A stretch of DNA of 6,983 bases from Ilumatobacteraceae bacterium (GTDB lineage: Bacteria; Actinomycetota; Acidimicrobiia; Acidimicrobiales; Ilumatobacteraceae). Below are positions 1-5,576 of this stretch, in pieces. Within the stretch, counting starts at the first letter, position 1; each line of letters begins with the position of its first letter. The stretch is from positions 1 to 6,983 of the forward strand of contig SKSP01000032.1 in NCBI GenBank assembly GCA_007122945.1, in the 5' to 3' direction. The notes beneath the pieces are model-generated. The model saw only the letters and a program-made list of their open reading frames with translations, was not told where the DNA came from and did not search any database. Both the position numbers and the translations under genes were made by a program.

Positions 1-27
1 GGCGAGACCGGTGGGTGGGTGGACGCG

Positions 28-79
28 GACGATCCGCCCTCGTCGGCGCTCGAGGAGGCGCCGACTCGGACGGATCGTC
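28..79 (-). terminator. Two-part hairpin downstream of the fasciclin gene, possible terminator
   Basis: Two nested inverted repeats are visible. The outer arms are GACGATCCG (28-36) and CGGATCGTC (71-79), a perfect 9-bp stem. The inner arms are GTCGGCGC (42-49) and GCGCCGAC (58-65), a perfect 8-bp stem closing an 8-nt loop. They are separated by 5-nt internal loops. The element lies about 60 nt beyond the stop codon of the minus-strand fasciclin gene, where a terminator would be expected. There is no T tract on either side, so it would be a U-less terminator, as is common in high-GC actinobacteria. It could instead be a REP-like element or a bidirectional terminator for a gene left of the window. 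Confidence 0.4.
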
Positions 80-85
80 GTCAGT

Positions 86-118
86 GTGTGATCAACGTGT
101 GCTCAACGTGTGATCACA
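86..118. repeat. Three tandem 11-bp repeats
   Basis: Units at 86-96 (GTGTGATCAAC), 97-107 (GTGTGCTCAAC) and 108-118 (GTGTGATCACA) sit head to tail without gaps. Unit 2 differs from unit 1 at one base, and unit 3 differs from unit 1 at the last two. The period is close to one helical turn, and the units contain TGATCA or TGCTCA cores. The block lies between the fasciclin stop codon and the larger hairpin at 28-79. It could be a protein-binding array or a simple tandem duplication; the sequence does not decide. Confidence 0.75.
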
Positions 119-124
119 TGGTGC

Positions 125-140
125 GATCGGGGGTCCGATC
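125..140 (-). terminator. Small hairpin overlapping the fasciclin stop codon
   Basis: GATCGG (125-130) and CCGATC (135-140) form a 6-bp stem with a 4-nt loop. The arm at 135-140 overlaps the TGA stop of the fasciclin gene (139-141 read on the minus strand). There is no T tract. It may help to stop transcription or protect the 3' end, but a stem this short can arise by chance in GC-rich DNA. Confidence 0.22.
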
Positions 141-801
141 AGGCGGTCACCCGACGGCGGCTGATGGAGACGAGGGCGAACCCGCCCATCAGCAGCGCAG
201 CAGCGGCGAGGCCGGTGCCGACCGTGCCGACGCCCGTGGCGGGCAGCTCGTCGGTCGGCTCCGCGACGGGGGCCTCCTCCTCGGCGGGGGCCTCCTCGAG
301 GGCGGCCACGACCGACGGGGGCAGCAGGACGCCGTCGATCACGTGCACGACGCCGTTGCACGCGATCAGGTCGGTGGCCGTGATGTTGACGGAGCCGTTG
401 AGGACGGTGCCGTCGACGGCGATGTCCTCACCTTGCACCGTGGTCGCCGAATCGATGCCGACGACGTCCTCGGCGAGCACGACACCTTCCACCACGTGGT
501 AGGTCAACACGGTGGTGAGCAGACCGTCGGGGTCGGCGAGCGCAGCGTTGAGGACGTCCTCGGGCACGGCAGCGAAGGCGTCGTCGGTCGGGGCGAAGAC
601 GGTGAACGGACCGGCGTCACAGTCGGCGAGCAGGCCGTCGAGACCGGCGAGACCGGCAGCGGTCACCAGGGTCTCGAACGAACCGGCGCCGACGGCGATC
701 TCGGCGATGCTCTCGTGCTCGTCGGCGGATGCCGCCATGGGGGCGGCGACGACGGCCGCGGCGGCGACGCCGGCGGCGAACAACTTGATCGAACGCTTCA
801 T
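139..801 (-). CDS. Secreted fasciclin-domain protein with LPxTG-type cell-wall anchor
   Basis: Predicted 220-residue exported surface protein. Residues 1-26 are a signal peptide: a KRSIK basic start, an Ala/Val-rich core, and a likely AxA cut near Ala26. Residues 30-162 form one fasciclin (FAS1) domain, with the H1 motif FAPTDDAFAAVP (69-80), the central YH (101-102) and the H2-like NGVVHVIDGVLLP (149-161). An acidic Pro/Glu/Ala linker (168-185) leads to LPATG (186-190), a hydrophobic segment (about 194-213) and an RRR tail, the layout of a sortase substrate. Cys61 and Cys148 could form a disulfide. FAS1 domains mediate adhesion or matrix binding in many bacteria; the ligand here is unknown. 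I chose the ATG at 801 because GAGGAG lies 7 nt upstream; the in-frame ATG at 816 would put that site inside the gene. The TetR gene ends 58 nt upstream on the same strand, so co-transcription is possible. No sortase is visible. Confidence 0.9.
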   Translation of the reverse strand: MKRSIKLFAAGVAAAAVVAAPMAASADEHESIAEIAVGAGSFETLVTAAGLAGLDGLLADCDAGPFTVFAPTDDAFAAVPEDVLNAALADPDGLLTTVLTYHVVEGVVLAEDVVGIDSATTVQGEDIAVDGTVLNGSVNITATDLIACNGVVHVIDGVLLPPSVVAALEEAPAEEEAPVAEPTDELPATGVGTVGTGLAAAALLMGGFALVSISRRRVTA

Positions 802-808
802 TGAATCT

Positions 809-813
809 CTCCT
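809..813 (-). promoter_or_regulatory. Ribosome binding site of the fasciclin gene
   Basis: Read on the minus strand, AGGAG occupies 813-809, 7 nt before the ATG at 801-799. This decides the start in favour of 801 over the in-frame ATG at 816. Confidence 0.7.
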
Positions 814-859
814 CATCGTGACCGTGCCGAGGGGTTCGGCGGTGGCGGGTCACAGAGGT

Positions 860-1558
860 CTACGGAGACGCGCGCTCGGCGGATGAGATTTCGTGCGAAT
901 TTCGCGTCGGGGTCGTCTCCGGGGCCCGCTTGGCCACCGTCGCCGTGCGCGCGATCGCCCGGGCGAACCCCTGGTAGAGCACGATCACCTCGGCGAGCGA
1001 GCGGCCCATGCTCGGGAACGGCTCGACGAGCGACGAACACAGCGTGACGACCACGCGCGCGGCCTCGCGGGTGTCGCCGACGGCGAACTCGCCGGCGGCG
1101 ACTCCCGCGTCCATGACCGACTCGGTGATCTCCAGCAGACGCTCGCGCTTGGTGCCGATGAGGGCCCGCTCGGGCGCATCGAGCCGGCTGTGGTCGCGCA
1201 GCGCGACGTTCGCCGCCATCTGGGCGAAGTCGTCGTGGAGGTACGACGCGATGAGCGTCGAGACGACCTCGTCGAGTTGGGGGAACGGCGCCGGATCGGC
1301 ATCGGCGAGCCGCCGCTCGAGCCGGGCGATGAGCACGTCGTACGCTTCGTCGAGGAACTCCCGCAACAGATCGTGTTTCGACGGGAAGTGGTAGTACAAC
1401 GCAGCGACGCTGACGCCGGCCCGAGCGGCCATGTCACGCATCGACGCGCCCTCGTACCCGTCCTCCCCCATCACGGTGACCGCCGCGCGCATGATGGCGA
1501 CCTTGCCGGGTCGCTCGCGACGCACGACGCCCCCCCGCGTGTCCCCCTGGGCGCTCAT
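860..1558 (-). CDS. TetR/AcrR-family transcriptional regulator
   Basis: A 232-residue protein with the usual TetR plan. The N-terminal DNA-binding domain spans about residues 15-65. Its helix-turn-helix is in SMRDMAARAGVSVAALYYHF (39-58), and the TetR signature YYHFPSKHDLL follows (55-65). The rest (about 70-215) is a helical ligand/dimer domain; its divergence prevents naming a ligand. The ATG at 1558 is preferred over a GTG at 1567 because TAGTGT ends 7 nt before it, which fits leaderless transcription. The gene diverges from the acyl-CoA dehydrogenase operon, and TetR proteins in that position commonly repress the divergent genes in response to an acyl-CoA or similar effector. That role is inferred. 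It is also the nearest upstream gene of the fasciclin gene, 58 nt away on the same strand. A run of seven C (1530-1536) lies within codons near the N terminus. Confidence 0.9.
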   Translation of the reverse strand: MSAQGDTRGGVVRRERPGKVAIMRAAVTVMGEDGYEGASMRDMAARAGVSVAALYYHFPSKHDLLREFLDEAYDVLIARLERRLADADPAPFPQLDEVVSTLIASYLHDDFAQMAANVALRDHSRLDAPERALIGTKRERLLEITESVMDAGVAAGEFAVGDTREAARVVVTLCSSLVEPFPSMGRSLAEVIVLYQGFARAIARTATVAKRAPETTPTRNSHEISSAERASP

Positions 1559-1565
1559 CGGCCGC

Positions 1566-1571
1566 ACACTA
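1566..1571 (-). promoter_or_regulatory. -10 hexamer of a leaderless TetR promoter
   Basis: On the minus strand TAGTGT (1571-1566) matches TANNNT. It is followed by exactly 7 nt and then the ATG at 1558, so the transcript would begin at or next to the start codon. No Shine-Dalgarno sequence precedes that ATG. I see no convincing -35 hexamer, which is common for such actinobacterial promoters. Confidence 0.45.
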
Positions 1572-1600
1572 CCGACGCGGCGGCGACGACGACGGGCCGG

Positions 1601-1623
1601 ACGGCGGGGCGCGCGCCCGCCGT
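1601..1623. promoter_or_regulatory. Perfect 8+8 bp dyad between divergent genes, candidate TetR operator
   Basis: ACGGCGGG (1601-1608) and CCCGCCGT (1616-1623) are perfect reverse complements separated by 7 nt of alternating G/C, giving a 23-bp dyad. It lies about midway between the TetR -10 (1566-1571) and the acyl-CoA dehydrogenase -10 (1656-1661). Its size and position suit a TetR dimer site. A second, shorter dyad, CTCCG-T-CGGAG (1631-1641), overlaps the expected -35 region of the acyl-CoA dehydrogenase promoter and is a rival candidate. GC-rich intergenic DNA yields such dyads by chance, so the assignment is tentative. Confidence 0.4.
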
Positions 1624-1655
1624 GCTGCGACTCCGTCGGAGCACCGAACGATCGC

Positions 1656-1684
1656 TAGGTTCCGGGTCAGCCACTGATGAAAGG
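1656..1684 (+). promoter_or_regulatory. Promoter and ribosome binding site of the acyl-CoA dehydrogenase operon
   Basis: TAGGTT (1656-1661) fits the TANNNT -10 pattern, and transcription would then start near A1669. This leaves a short leader holding AAAGG (1680-1684), 7 nt upstream of GTG1692. That spacing favours GTG1692 over ATG1677, which has no clear ribosome binding site. No good -35 is seen; CCGTCG (1633-1638) occupies that place. Confidence 0.4.
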
Positions 1685-1691
1685 TGCCGCC

Positions 1692-2984
1692 GTGGACTTC
1701 GACATCCCTGCTGATCTGGTTGCGTATCTGGACGAGCTCGACGAGTTCATCGAGCGCGAGATCCGCCCCCTGGAGGAGGCCGACGACAACGTGCGGTTCT
1801 TCGATCATCGTCGTGAGGACGCCCGCACTGACTGGGAGCGGGGTGGGTTGCCGAACGAGGAGTGGGAGCAGTTGCTGCACGCGGCGAAACGCAAGGCGGA
1901 CGCGGCCGGCCACTACCGGTATCCGTTGCCGGCCGAGTTCGGGGGTCGTGACGGGACGAATCTGGGGATGGCGATCATCCGGGAGCACTTCGCCCGCAAA
2001 GGGCTCGGGTTGCACAACGACTTGCAGAACGAGCACTCGATCGTCGGCAACAACGTCGGGTTGTTGTTGATGATCGCCTACGGCACCGACGAGCAGAAGG
2101 CGGAGTGGATCGACGACCTCGCCGAGGGGCGGCGGGGGTTCGCGTTCGGGATCACCGAACCCGAGCACGGTTCGGATGCGACCCACATGGAGACCGCCGC
2201 GGTGCGCGACGGCGACGAGTGGGTGATCAACGGGGAGAAGACGTGGAACACCGGGATCCACAAGGCCACGTACGACCTGATCTTCGCTCGCACGAGCGGC
2301 CGGCCCGGTGACGGTGACGGGATCACGGCGTTCTTGGTGCCCACCGACAGCGCGGGGTTCGAGATCGTCGAGTTCTTGTGGACGTTCAACATGCCGACCG
2401 ATCACGCCCACATCCGGTTGACCGACGTGCGGGTGCCGGACTCGGCGATCTTCGGTGGGGAGGGCCGCGGCCTGCAGGTCGTGCAGCACTTCTTCAACGA
2501 GAACCGGATCCGCCAAGCCGCCTCGAGTCTGGGTGCCGCCCAGTTCTGCATCGACCGCTCGGTCGAGTACGCCAAGGCGCGCACGCCGTTCGGCAAGGCG
2601 CTCGCCACGAACCAGGCGATCCAGTTCCCGCTCGTGGAGCTTCAGACCCAGTGTGAGATGTTGCGCGCCCTCATCCACAAGACCGCCTGGCAGATGGACA
2701 CCTACGGCGTGTGGTCGGTGTCCGACAAGGTGTCGATGTGCAACTACTGGGCCAACCGGCTCTGCTGCGAGGCGGCCGACCGGGCAATGCAGGTCCACGG
2801 CGGGCTCGGCTACAGCCGGCACACCCCGTTCGAGCACATCTACCGCCACCACCGCCGCTACCGCATCACCGAAGGCACCGAGGAGATCCAGATGCGCCGC
2901 ATCGCCGGCTACATGTTCGGGTTCATGGGACAACGCTCCCCCAAGGGCGTGCACGAGACGGTGCCGAGCTCCGGGTCGAGCTGA
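1692..2984 (+). CDS. Acyl-CoA dehydrogenase-family enzyme (LvaC-like by context)
   Basis: A 430-residue flavoprotein of the acyl-CoA dehydrogenase superfamily, near full family length. Residues 1-130 form the helical N-terminal domain. GITEPEHGSD (153-162) is the flavin/substrate signature at the start of the beta-barrel; it has His where the PROSITE pattern expects a small residue. The C-terminal helical domain carries RTPFGK (about 298-303), QVHGGLGY (367-374) and ITEGTEEIQ. Glu394 in that last motif sits where medium-chain enzymes have their catalytic base. A typical member oxidises acyl-CoA to trans-2-enoyl-CoA and passes electrons to ETF. Here the gene is followed after 5 nt by a DUF6285 gene and then an APH-fold kinase-like gene, the context of LvaC, which acts on 4-phosphoacyl-CoA in levulinate catabolism. 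An LvaC-like role is inferred, and plain dehydrogenation remains possible. An ATG at 1677 would add five residues, but the ribosome binding site supports GTG1692. Confidence 0.9.
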   Translation: MDFDIPADLVAYLDELDEFIEREIRPLEEADDNVRFFDHRREDARTDWERGGLPNEEWEQLLHAAKRKADAAGHYRYPLPAEFGGRDGTNLGMAIIREHFARKGLGLHNDLQNEHSIVGNNVGLLLMIAYGTDEQKAEWIDDLAEGRRGFAFGITEPEHGSDATHMETAAVRDGDEWVINGEKTWNTGIHKATYDLIFARTSGRPGDGDGITAFLVPTDSAGFEIVEFLWTFNMPTDHAHIRLTDVRVPDSAIFGGEGRGLQVVQHFFNENRIRQAASSLGAAQFCIDRSVEYAKARTPFGKALATNQAIQFPLVELQTQCEMLRALIHKTAWQMDTYGVWSVSDKVSMCNYWANRLCCEAADRAMQVHGGLGYSRHTPFEHIYRHHRRYRITEGTEEIQMRRIAGYMFGFMGQRSPKGVHETVPSSGSS

Positions 2985-2989
2985 TCGCC

Positions 2990-3373
2990 GTGCAGCCGCC
3001 ACCGACCGCATCCGACCTGCTCGCGGTCGTCGCCGAGGTCCTCGCCGACGAGGTCGTCCCGGCGCTGTCGGGGCCGATCCAGCACCACGCCCGGGTCGCA
3101 GCCAGTCTGGTCGCGATCGTCGAGCGCGAGCTGCGGCTCGCGACCGCGTCCGACGCCGCGGAGCGCGCCGCCGTGGCGCAACTGCTGGGTGTCGACCCCG
3201 ACCGGGACGAACGCGGCCTCGCGGGCCTTCGCAGCGCGTTGGCGACACAGCTCCGCGAGGGTCTGGCCGACGACCCGGACGACGCCGGCCGGGTGTGGGA
3301 GACGCTGATGGCGTCGACGCGCGCCGATCTGAGGATCGCCCGACCGGGTCACGACGCGTGGGAGGGTGACTGA
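2990..3373 (+). CDS. DUF6285-type small protein, LvaB-like accessory of the adjacent kinase
   Basis: A 127-residue soluble, mostly helical, Ala/Leu/Asp-rich protein with no signal peptide or membrane segment. It resembles the DUF6285 family: an N-terminal LLAVVAEVLADEVVPAL (10-26), the HARVAASLVAIVERELRL stretch (33-50), and a C-terminal DLRIARPGHDAWE (113-125) in place of the family's usual closing motif. LvaB of Pseudomonas putida, which I place in this family from memory, is a small protein needed together with the kinase LvaA for phosphorylating 4-hydroxyvaleryl-CoA. A partner role for the next gene's product is inferred from this. The GTG at 2990 starts 5 nt after the acyl-CoA dehydrogenase stop. 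No strong ribosome binding site is seen, so translational coupling is likely. The stop overlaps the next start by one base (TGATG). Confidence 0.78.
   Translation: MQPPPTASDLLAVVAEVLADEVVPALSGPIQHHARVAASLVAIVERELRLATASDAAERAAVAQLLGVDPDRDERGLAGLRSALATQLREGLADDPDDAGRVWETLMASTRADLRIARPGHDAWEGD
3361..3366 (+). promoter_or_regulatory. Ribosome binding site of the phosphotransferase gene
   Basis: GGAGGG (3361-3366) lies 6 nt before ATG3373 and inside the last codons of the DUF6285 gene. It fixes the phosphotransferase start and gives tight coupling at the TGATG junction. Confidence 0.75.
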
Positions 3374-4410
3374 TGGCGCCAGAACCCCTCACGGCCGAGG
3401 AGGTTTCCGGCGGCGATCCGTCGCTCGGCGATCGGCTCGCGGCGTGGCTCTCGGTCACCGAGGGAACCACCGTCGAGGTCCGAGGTCTGGAGGCCGTCTC
3501 GGCCGGGGCCCGTCGGTTCAACGCGCTGTTCGACGCCGTCACGGCGACGGGCACCCGACGGCTGGCGATCACGATGATCCCGTCGGCCGCGATCCAACTC
3601 CTGGACGTCCGCGGCGAGGCGGATGTTCGCACGGCGGCCGAGGATGCCGGTGTCCCGGTCCCGCACGTGCATCACGTCTGCACCCACGACGAGGTGCTCG
3701 GCGGGCCGTTCTTCATCAGCACGGCCGTCGAGGGCGAGACCGTGCCGCGCCGGGTGCTGCGGCTCGTCCACGAGCGGGGGATCGGCGACCAGGTCGCCGG
3801 CGAGCTCGGCGTGGCGATGGCCCGACTCCACACGGTCGGCGACGACGCGGCACCGGCGGTGCTCCCGCGCCCGGCCCTCGGTGGACCGATCGAGTCCGCG
3901 CTCGTCGGACTGGACGAGCTGTTCGGGGTGCTCCTCACACCGTCGCCCGTGTTCGCGCTGGGGATGCGGTGGCTCGAGCGTCACGCCCCGCCCGAACCGG
4001 CGCGCACCACGATCGTGCACAGCGACATCCGGACCGGCAACATCATCGTCGGGCCGGACGGTCTCCGAGCGGTGCTCGACTGGGAGACGGCACGGGTCGG
4101 TGACCCGATGGAGGATCTGGCCTGGCCGTGCGGCCGCATGTGGAGGTTCCGAGAGGATGCCCTGACGGTCGGCGGACTCGCCGGTGTGGACGTGCTCCGC
4201 GACGCGTACGTCGGTGCGGGCGGGAGCTGGGACGACGACCGCTTCCGCTGGTGGCGGGTCCTCGGCACCGTGCGATGGGGCATCGGGCTCGCCGGGCAGG
4301 CCCGCGCCCACCTCGACGGGAGCTTCCGCTCGATCGTGATGGCGGCGAGCGGCCGGCGGGTCCCCGAGCTCGAGTACGACACGCTGCTCCTCCTCCGGCC
4401 CCACCCCTGA
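3373..4410 (+). CDS. APH-fold phosphotransferase, LvaA/ACAD10-like putative hydroxyacyl-CoA kinase
   Basis: A 345-residue soluble protein of the aminoglycoside phosphotransferase/choline kinase fold. The catalytic loop is HSDIRTGN (216-223), giving catalytic Asp218 and metal-binding Asn223. The second metal-binding Asp is Asp236 in LDWETARVGDP. Upstream, GVPVPHVHHV, GGPFFISTAVEGE and PRRVLRLV are typical of the ACAD10/ACAD11 N-terminal and LvaA-like branch rather than of resistance enzymes. The N-lobe strand normally carrying the ATP-contacting Lys or Arg reads RRLAITMIP, with no basic residue at the expected place. The gene overlaps the DUF6285 stop by one base and closes the three-gene operon. 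By analogy with LvaA it would phosphorylate the hydroxyl of a gamma-hydroxyacyl-CoA; the substrate is inferred. An antibiotic-resistance role is unlikely given the neighbours. Confidence 0.85.
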   Translation: MAPEPLTAEEVSGGDPSLGDRLAAWLSVTEGTTVEVRGLEAVSAGARRFNALFDAVTATGTRRLAITMIPSAAIQLLDVRGEADVRTAAEDAGVPVPHVHHVCTHDEVLGGPFFISTAVEGETVPRRVLRLVHERGIGDQVAGELGVAMARLHTVGDDAAPAVLPRPALGGPIESALVGLDELFGVLLTPSPVFALGMRWLERHAPPEPARTTIVHSDIRTGNIIVGPDGLRAVLDWETARVGDPMEDLAWPCGRMWRFREDALTVGGLAGVDVLRDAYVGAGGSWDDDRFRWWRVLGTVRWGIGLAGQARAHLDGSFRSIVMAASGRRVPELEYDTLLLLRPHP

Positions 4411-4424
4411 CACGAGAGCTCGCC

Positions 4425-4484
4425 CGACCCCCTGCCGGGCCGCCCTGACGACCCCCTGCCCGACACCCTGCCCGACCCGCCCGG
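4425..4484. repeat. Degenerate 12-bp GC-rich tandem repeat after the operon
   Basis: CGACCCCCTGCC occurs at 4425-4436 and 4449-4460, a one-mismatch copy CGACACCCTGCC at 4461-4472, and a decayed copy (CGACCCGCCCGG) at 4473-4484. The 12 bases at 4437-4448 keep the spacing but little of the sequence. The block starts 14 nt after the phosphotransferase stop. A short hairpin, CCTGG-CCA-CCAGG, follows at 4489-4501. I see no gene here. The C-rich transcript could support Rho-dependent termination, though that is only a guess. Confidence 0.55.
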
Positions 4485-4527
4485 CCGGCCTGGCCACCAG
4501 GAGTGCAGCGGACACCACGGGGCGTGG

Positions 4528-4533
4528 CACAAT
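4528..4533 (+). promoter_or_regulatory. -10-like hexamer of a leaderless promoter for the first kinase
   Basis: CACAAT (4528-4533) keeps the key A2 and T6 of the -10 consensus and ends 6 nt before GTG4540, so the transcript would start at the GTG. There is no Shine-Dalgarno sequence before 4540. The first base departs from the consensus and no -35 is evident. Confidence 0.35.
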
Positions 4534-4539
4534 TCCAGG

Positions 4540-5514
4540 GTGGGCGAAGGTGTGACCGGACCATCCGACGACCCGGTACGCCACCGGATCCTGTCGATCC
4601 GCGCCATCGTGGCGATCTACTGGGTGGTCGCGTCGACGTGGATCGTCGGCTCGGACCTCGTCCTCGACTCGCTGCTCGGTGGGCGCTCCGACGAGGTGGC
4701 CTGGAACATCGCCAAGGGGATCCTGTTCGTCTCCGTGACCGCGGCCCTGCTGTACGGCTTGTTGGCACGTCGGAACGTCCTGCTCGAGCGCGAACGGGCA
4801 CGCGCCGGGGACCTCGAGCGCCGGCTCGCCGACAGCGCCCGGATGGACACCGTGGGCCGTTTCGCCGGCGGGGTCGCGCACGACTTCAACAACCTGCTCG
4901 CCGTCGTGCGCGGCCACCTCGACGTGGCCCGGCTGGATGCGGCTCCCGAGCAGGACGAGAGCCTGGCGGCGATCGACGAGGCGCTCGGACGGGCCGTCTC
5001 GATGACGGGCGACCTCCAGGCGGTCGCCCGTCGACAGCAGCTCGAGCTCGTCCCGACCGACTTGGCCGAGTTGGTGGAGCGGCACCGAGCGGACCTCGTC
5101 GGCATCCTTCCCGACCCGGTCGTCGTGGAGATCGACCCGGGACCGGCGCCGACCGTCGCCGCGCTCGATCCGGTGCGGTTCCCCGAGGTCCTGCTCAACC
5201 TGGCGGCCAACGCACGCGACGCGATGCCCGACGGCGGCATCCTGCGCGTGGCGGTGGATCGTCGCGACGGTCGCGGCCTGCTCACGGTGAGTGACACCGG
5301 CCGGGGCATGTCGCCCGAGGAGACCCGACACTGCTTCGAACCGTTCTTCACGACGAAGCAGGAGGGCAAGGGCACCGGTCTCGGGCTCGCCCTGACCTAC
5401 GGATTGGTGCGACAGTGCGGCGGCGAGATCGATGTCCGGTCGACACCGGGGCGCGGTTCGATGTTCGTGATCAGCCTGCCGCTTGCGTCGGGCCCGTCGA
5501 TGCCGACCACGTGA
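4540..5514 (+). CDS. Membrane sensor histidine kinase (2 TM + HisKA + HATPase_c)
   Basis: A complete 324-residue kinase. Residues 20-42 and 57-76 are membrane segments of a known N-terminal module: W34-I..S38-D39 at the end of TM1, then K59-G60 before TM2. The extracytoplasmic loop is only about 14 residues, too short for a ligand domain, so sensing is probably in the membrane or by a partner. A coiled-coil linker (78-100) leads to the H box GRFAGGVAHDFNNLL (phospho-acceptor His114). The ATP domain is intact: N box LLNLAANARDAM (Asn220, Asn224), G1 DTGRGM (252-257), F box FEPFFTTK (266-273), G2 GTGLGLA (278-284). It resembles NtrB-like and hybrid kinases but has no receiver domain. GTG4540 was chosen because a -10-like hexamer lies 6 nt upstream; GTG4552 has its AAGG only 1 nt away. 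No response regulator is visible, so its partner is unknown. Confidence 0.9.
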   Translation: MGEGVTGPSDDPVRHRILSIRAIVAIYWVVASTWIVGSDLVLDSLLGGRSDEVAWNIAKGILFVSVTAALLYGLLARRNVLLERERARAGDLERRLADSARMDTVGRFAGGVAHDFNNLLAVVRGHLDVARLDAAPEQDESLAAIDEALGRAVSMTGDLQAVARRQQLELVPTDLAELVERHRADLVGILPDPVVVEIDPGPAPTVAALDPVRFPEVLLNLAANARDAMPDGGILRVAVDRRDGRGLLTVSDTGRGMSPEETRHCFEPFFTTKQEGKGTGLGLALTYGLVRQCGGEIDVRSTPGRGSMFVISLPLASGPSMPTT

Positions 5515-5563
5515 CCCCGGGCGTTCCGTGGACCACCCGGAGTAGCGGCCTCGAGTCGACCGG

Positions 5564-5569
5564 TACGAT
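5564..5569 (+). promoter_or_regulatory. -10 hexamer upstream of the second kinase
   Basis: TACGAT (5564-5569) matches TANNNT exactly and is followed by 7 nt and then ATG5577, the same spacing as at the TetR gene. It suggests that the second kinase has its own leaderless promoter rather than only reading through from the first kinase. No -35 hexamer stands out. Confidence 0.45.
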
Positions 5570-5576
5570 CCGCGTC

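Noticed and set aside
2..91. Possible tail of a plus-strand gene ending at TGA 89-91
   Set aside because: The frame gives an Arg-rich, featureless 29-residue tail running through the large hairpin. There is no support for it being coding.
19..804. Plus-strand 261-codon open frame
   Set aside because: It covers the fasciclin gene in antisense; its product is low-complexity Gly/Asp/Arg, and the opposite strand has a signal peptide, a FAS1 domain and LPATG.
826..840. GCCGA/TCGGC hairpin between the TetR and fasciclin genes
   Set aside because: Five pairs with a 5-nt loop and no T tract is too weak to call a terminator. Nor could I find a convincing -10 for the fasciclin gene in this gap.
1569..3632. 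687-codon minus-strand open frame
   Set aside because: It is antisense to the ACAD and DUF6285 genes, is Arg/Pro/Gly-rich with no domain, and mirrors the third-position GC bias of the real genes.
3373..4410. Aminoglycoside-resistance interpretation of the phosphotransferase
   Set aside because: It is embedded in an ACAD/DUF6285 operon and carries LvaA/ACAD10-type N-terminal motifs; nothing points to drug substrates.
4525..4538. TGGCAC before kinase 1, resembling the -24 element of a sigma-54 promoter
   Set aside because: No TTGC -12 element follows at the required distance, and sigma-54 is generally absent from actinobacteria.
3349..5331. 660-codon minus-strand open frame
   Set aside because: It lies antisense to the phosphotransferase and first kinase, both with clear motifs. 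Its low-complexity His/Arg/Val-rich product is an artefact of high GC.
5517..5540. CCGGG/CCCGG inverted repeat after kinase 1
   Set aside because: A five-pair stem with a 14-nt loop in GC-rich DNA is unlikely to be a functional terminator.
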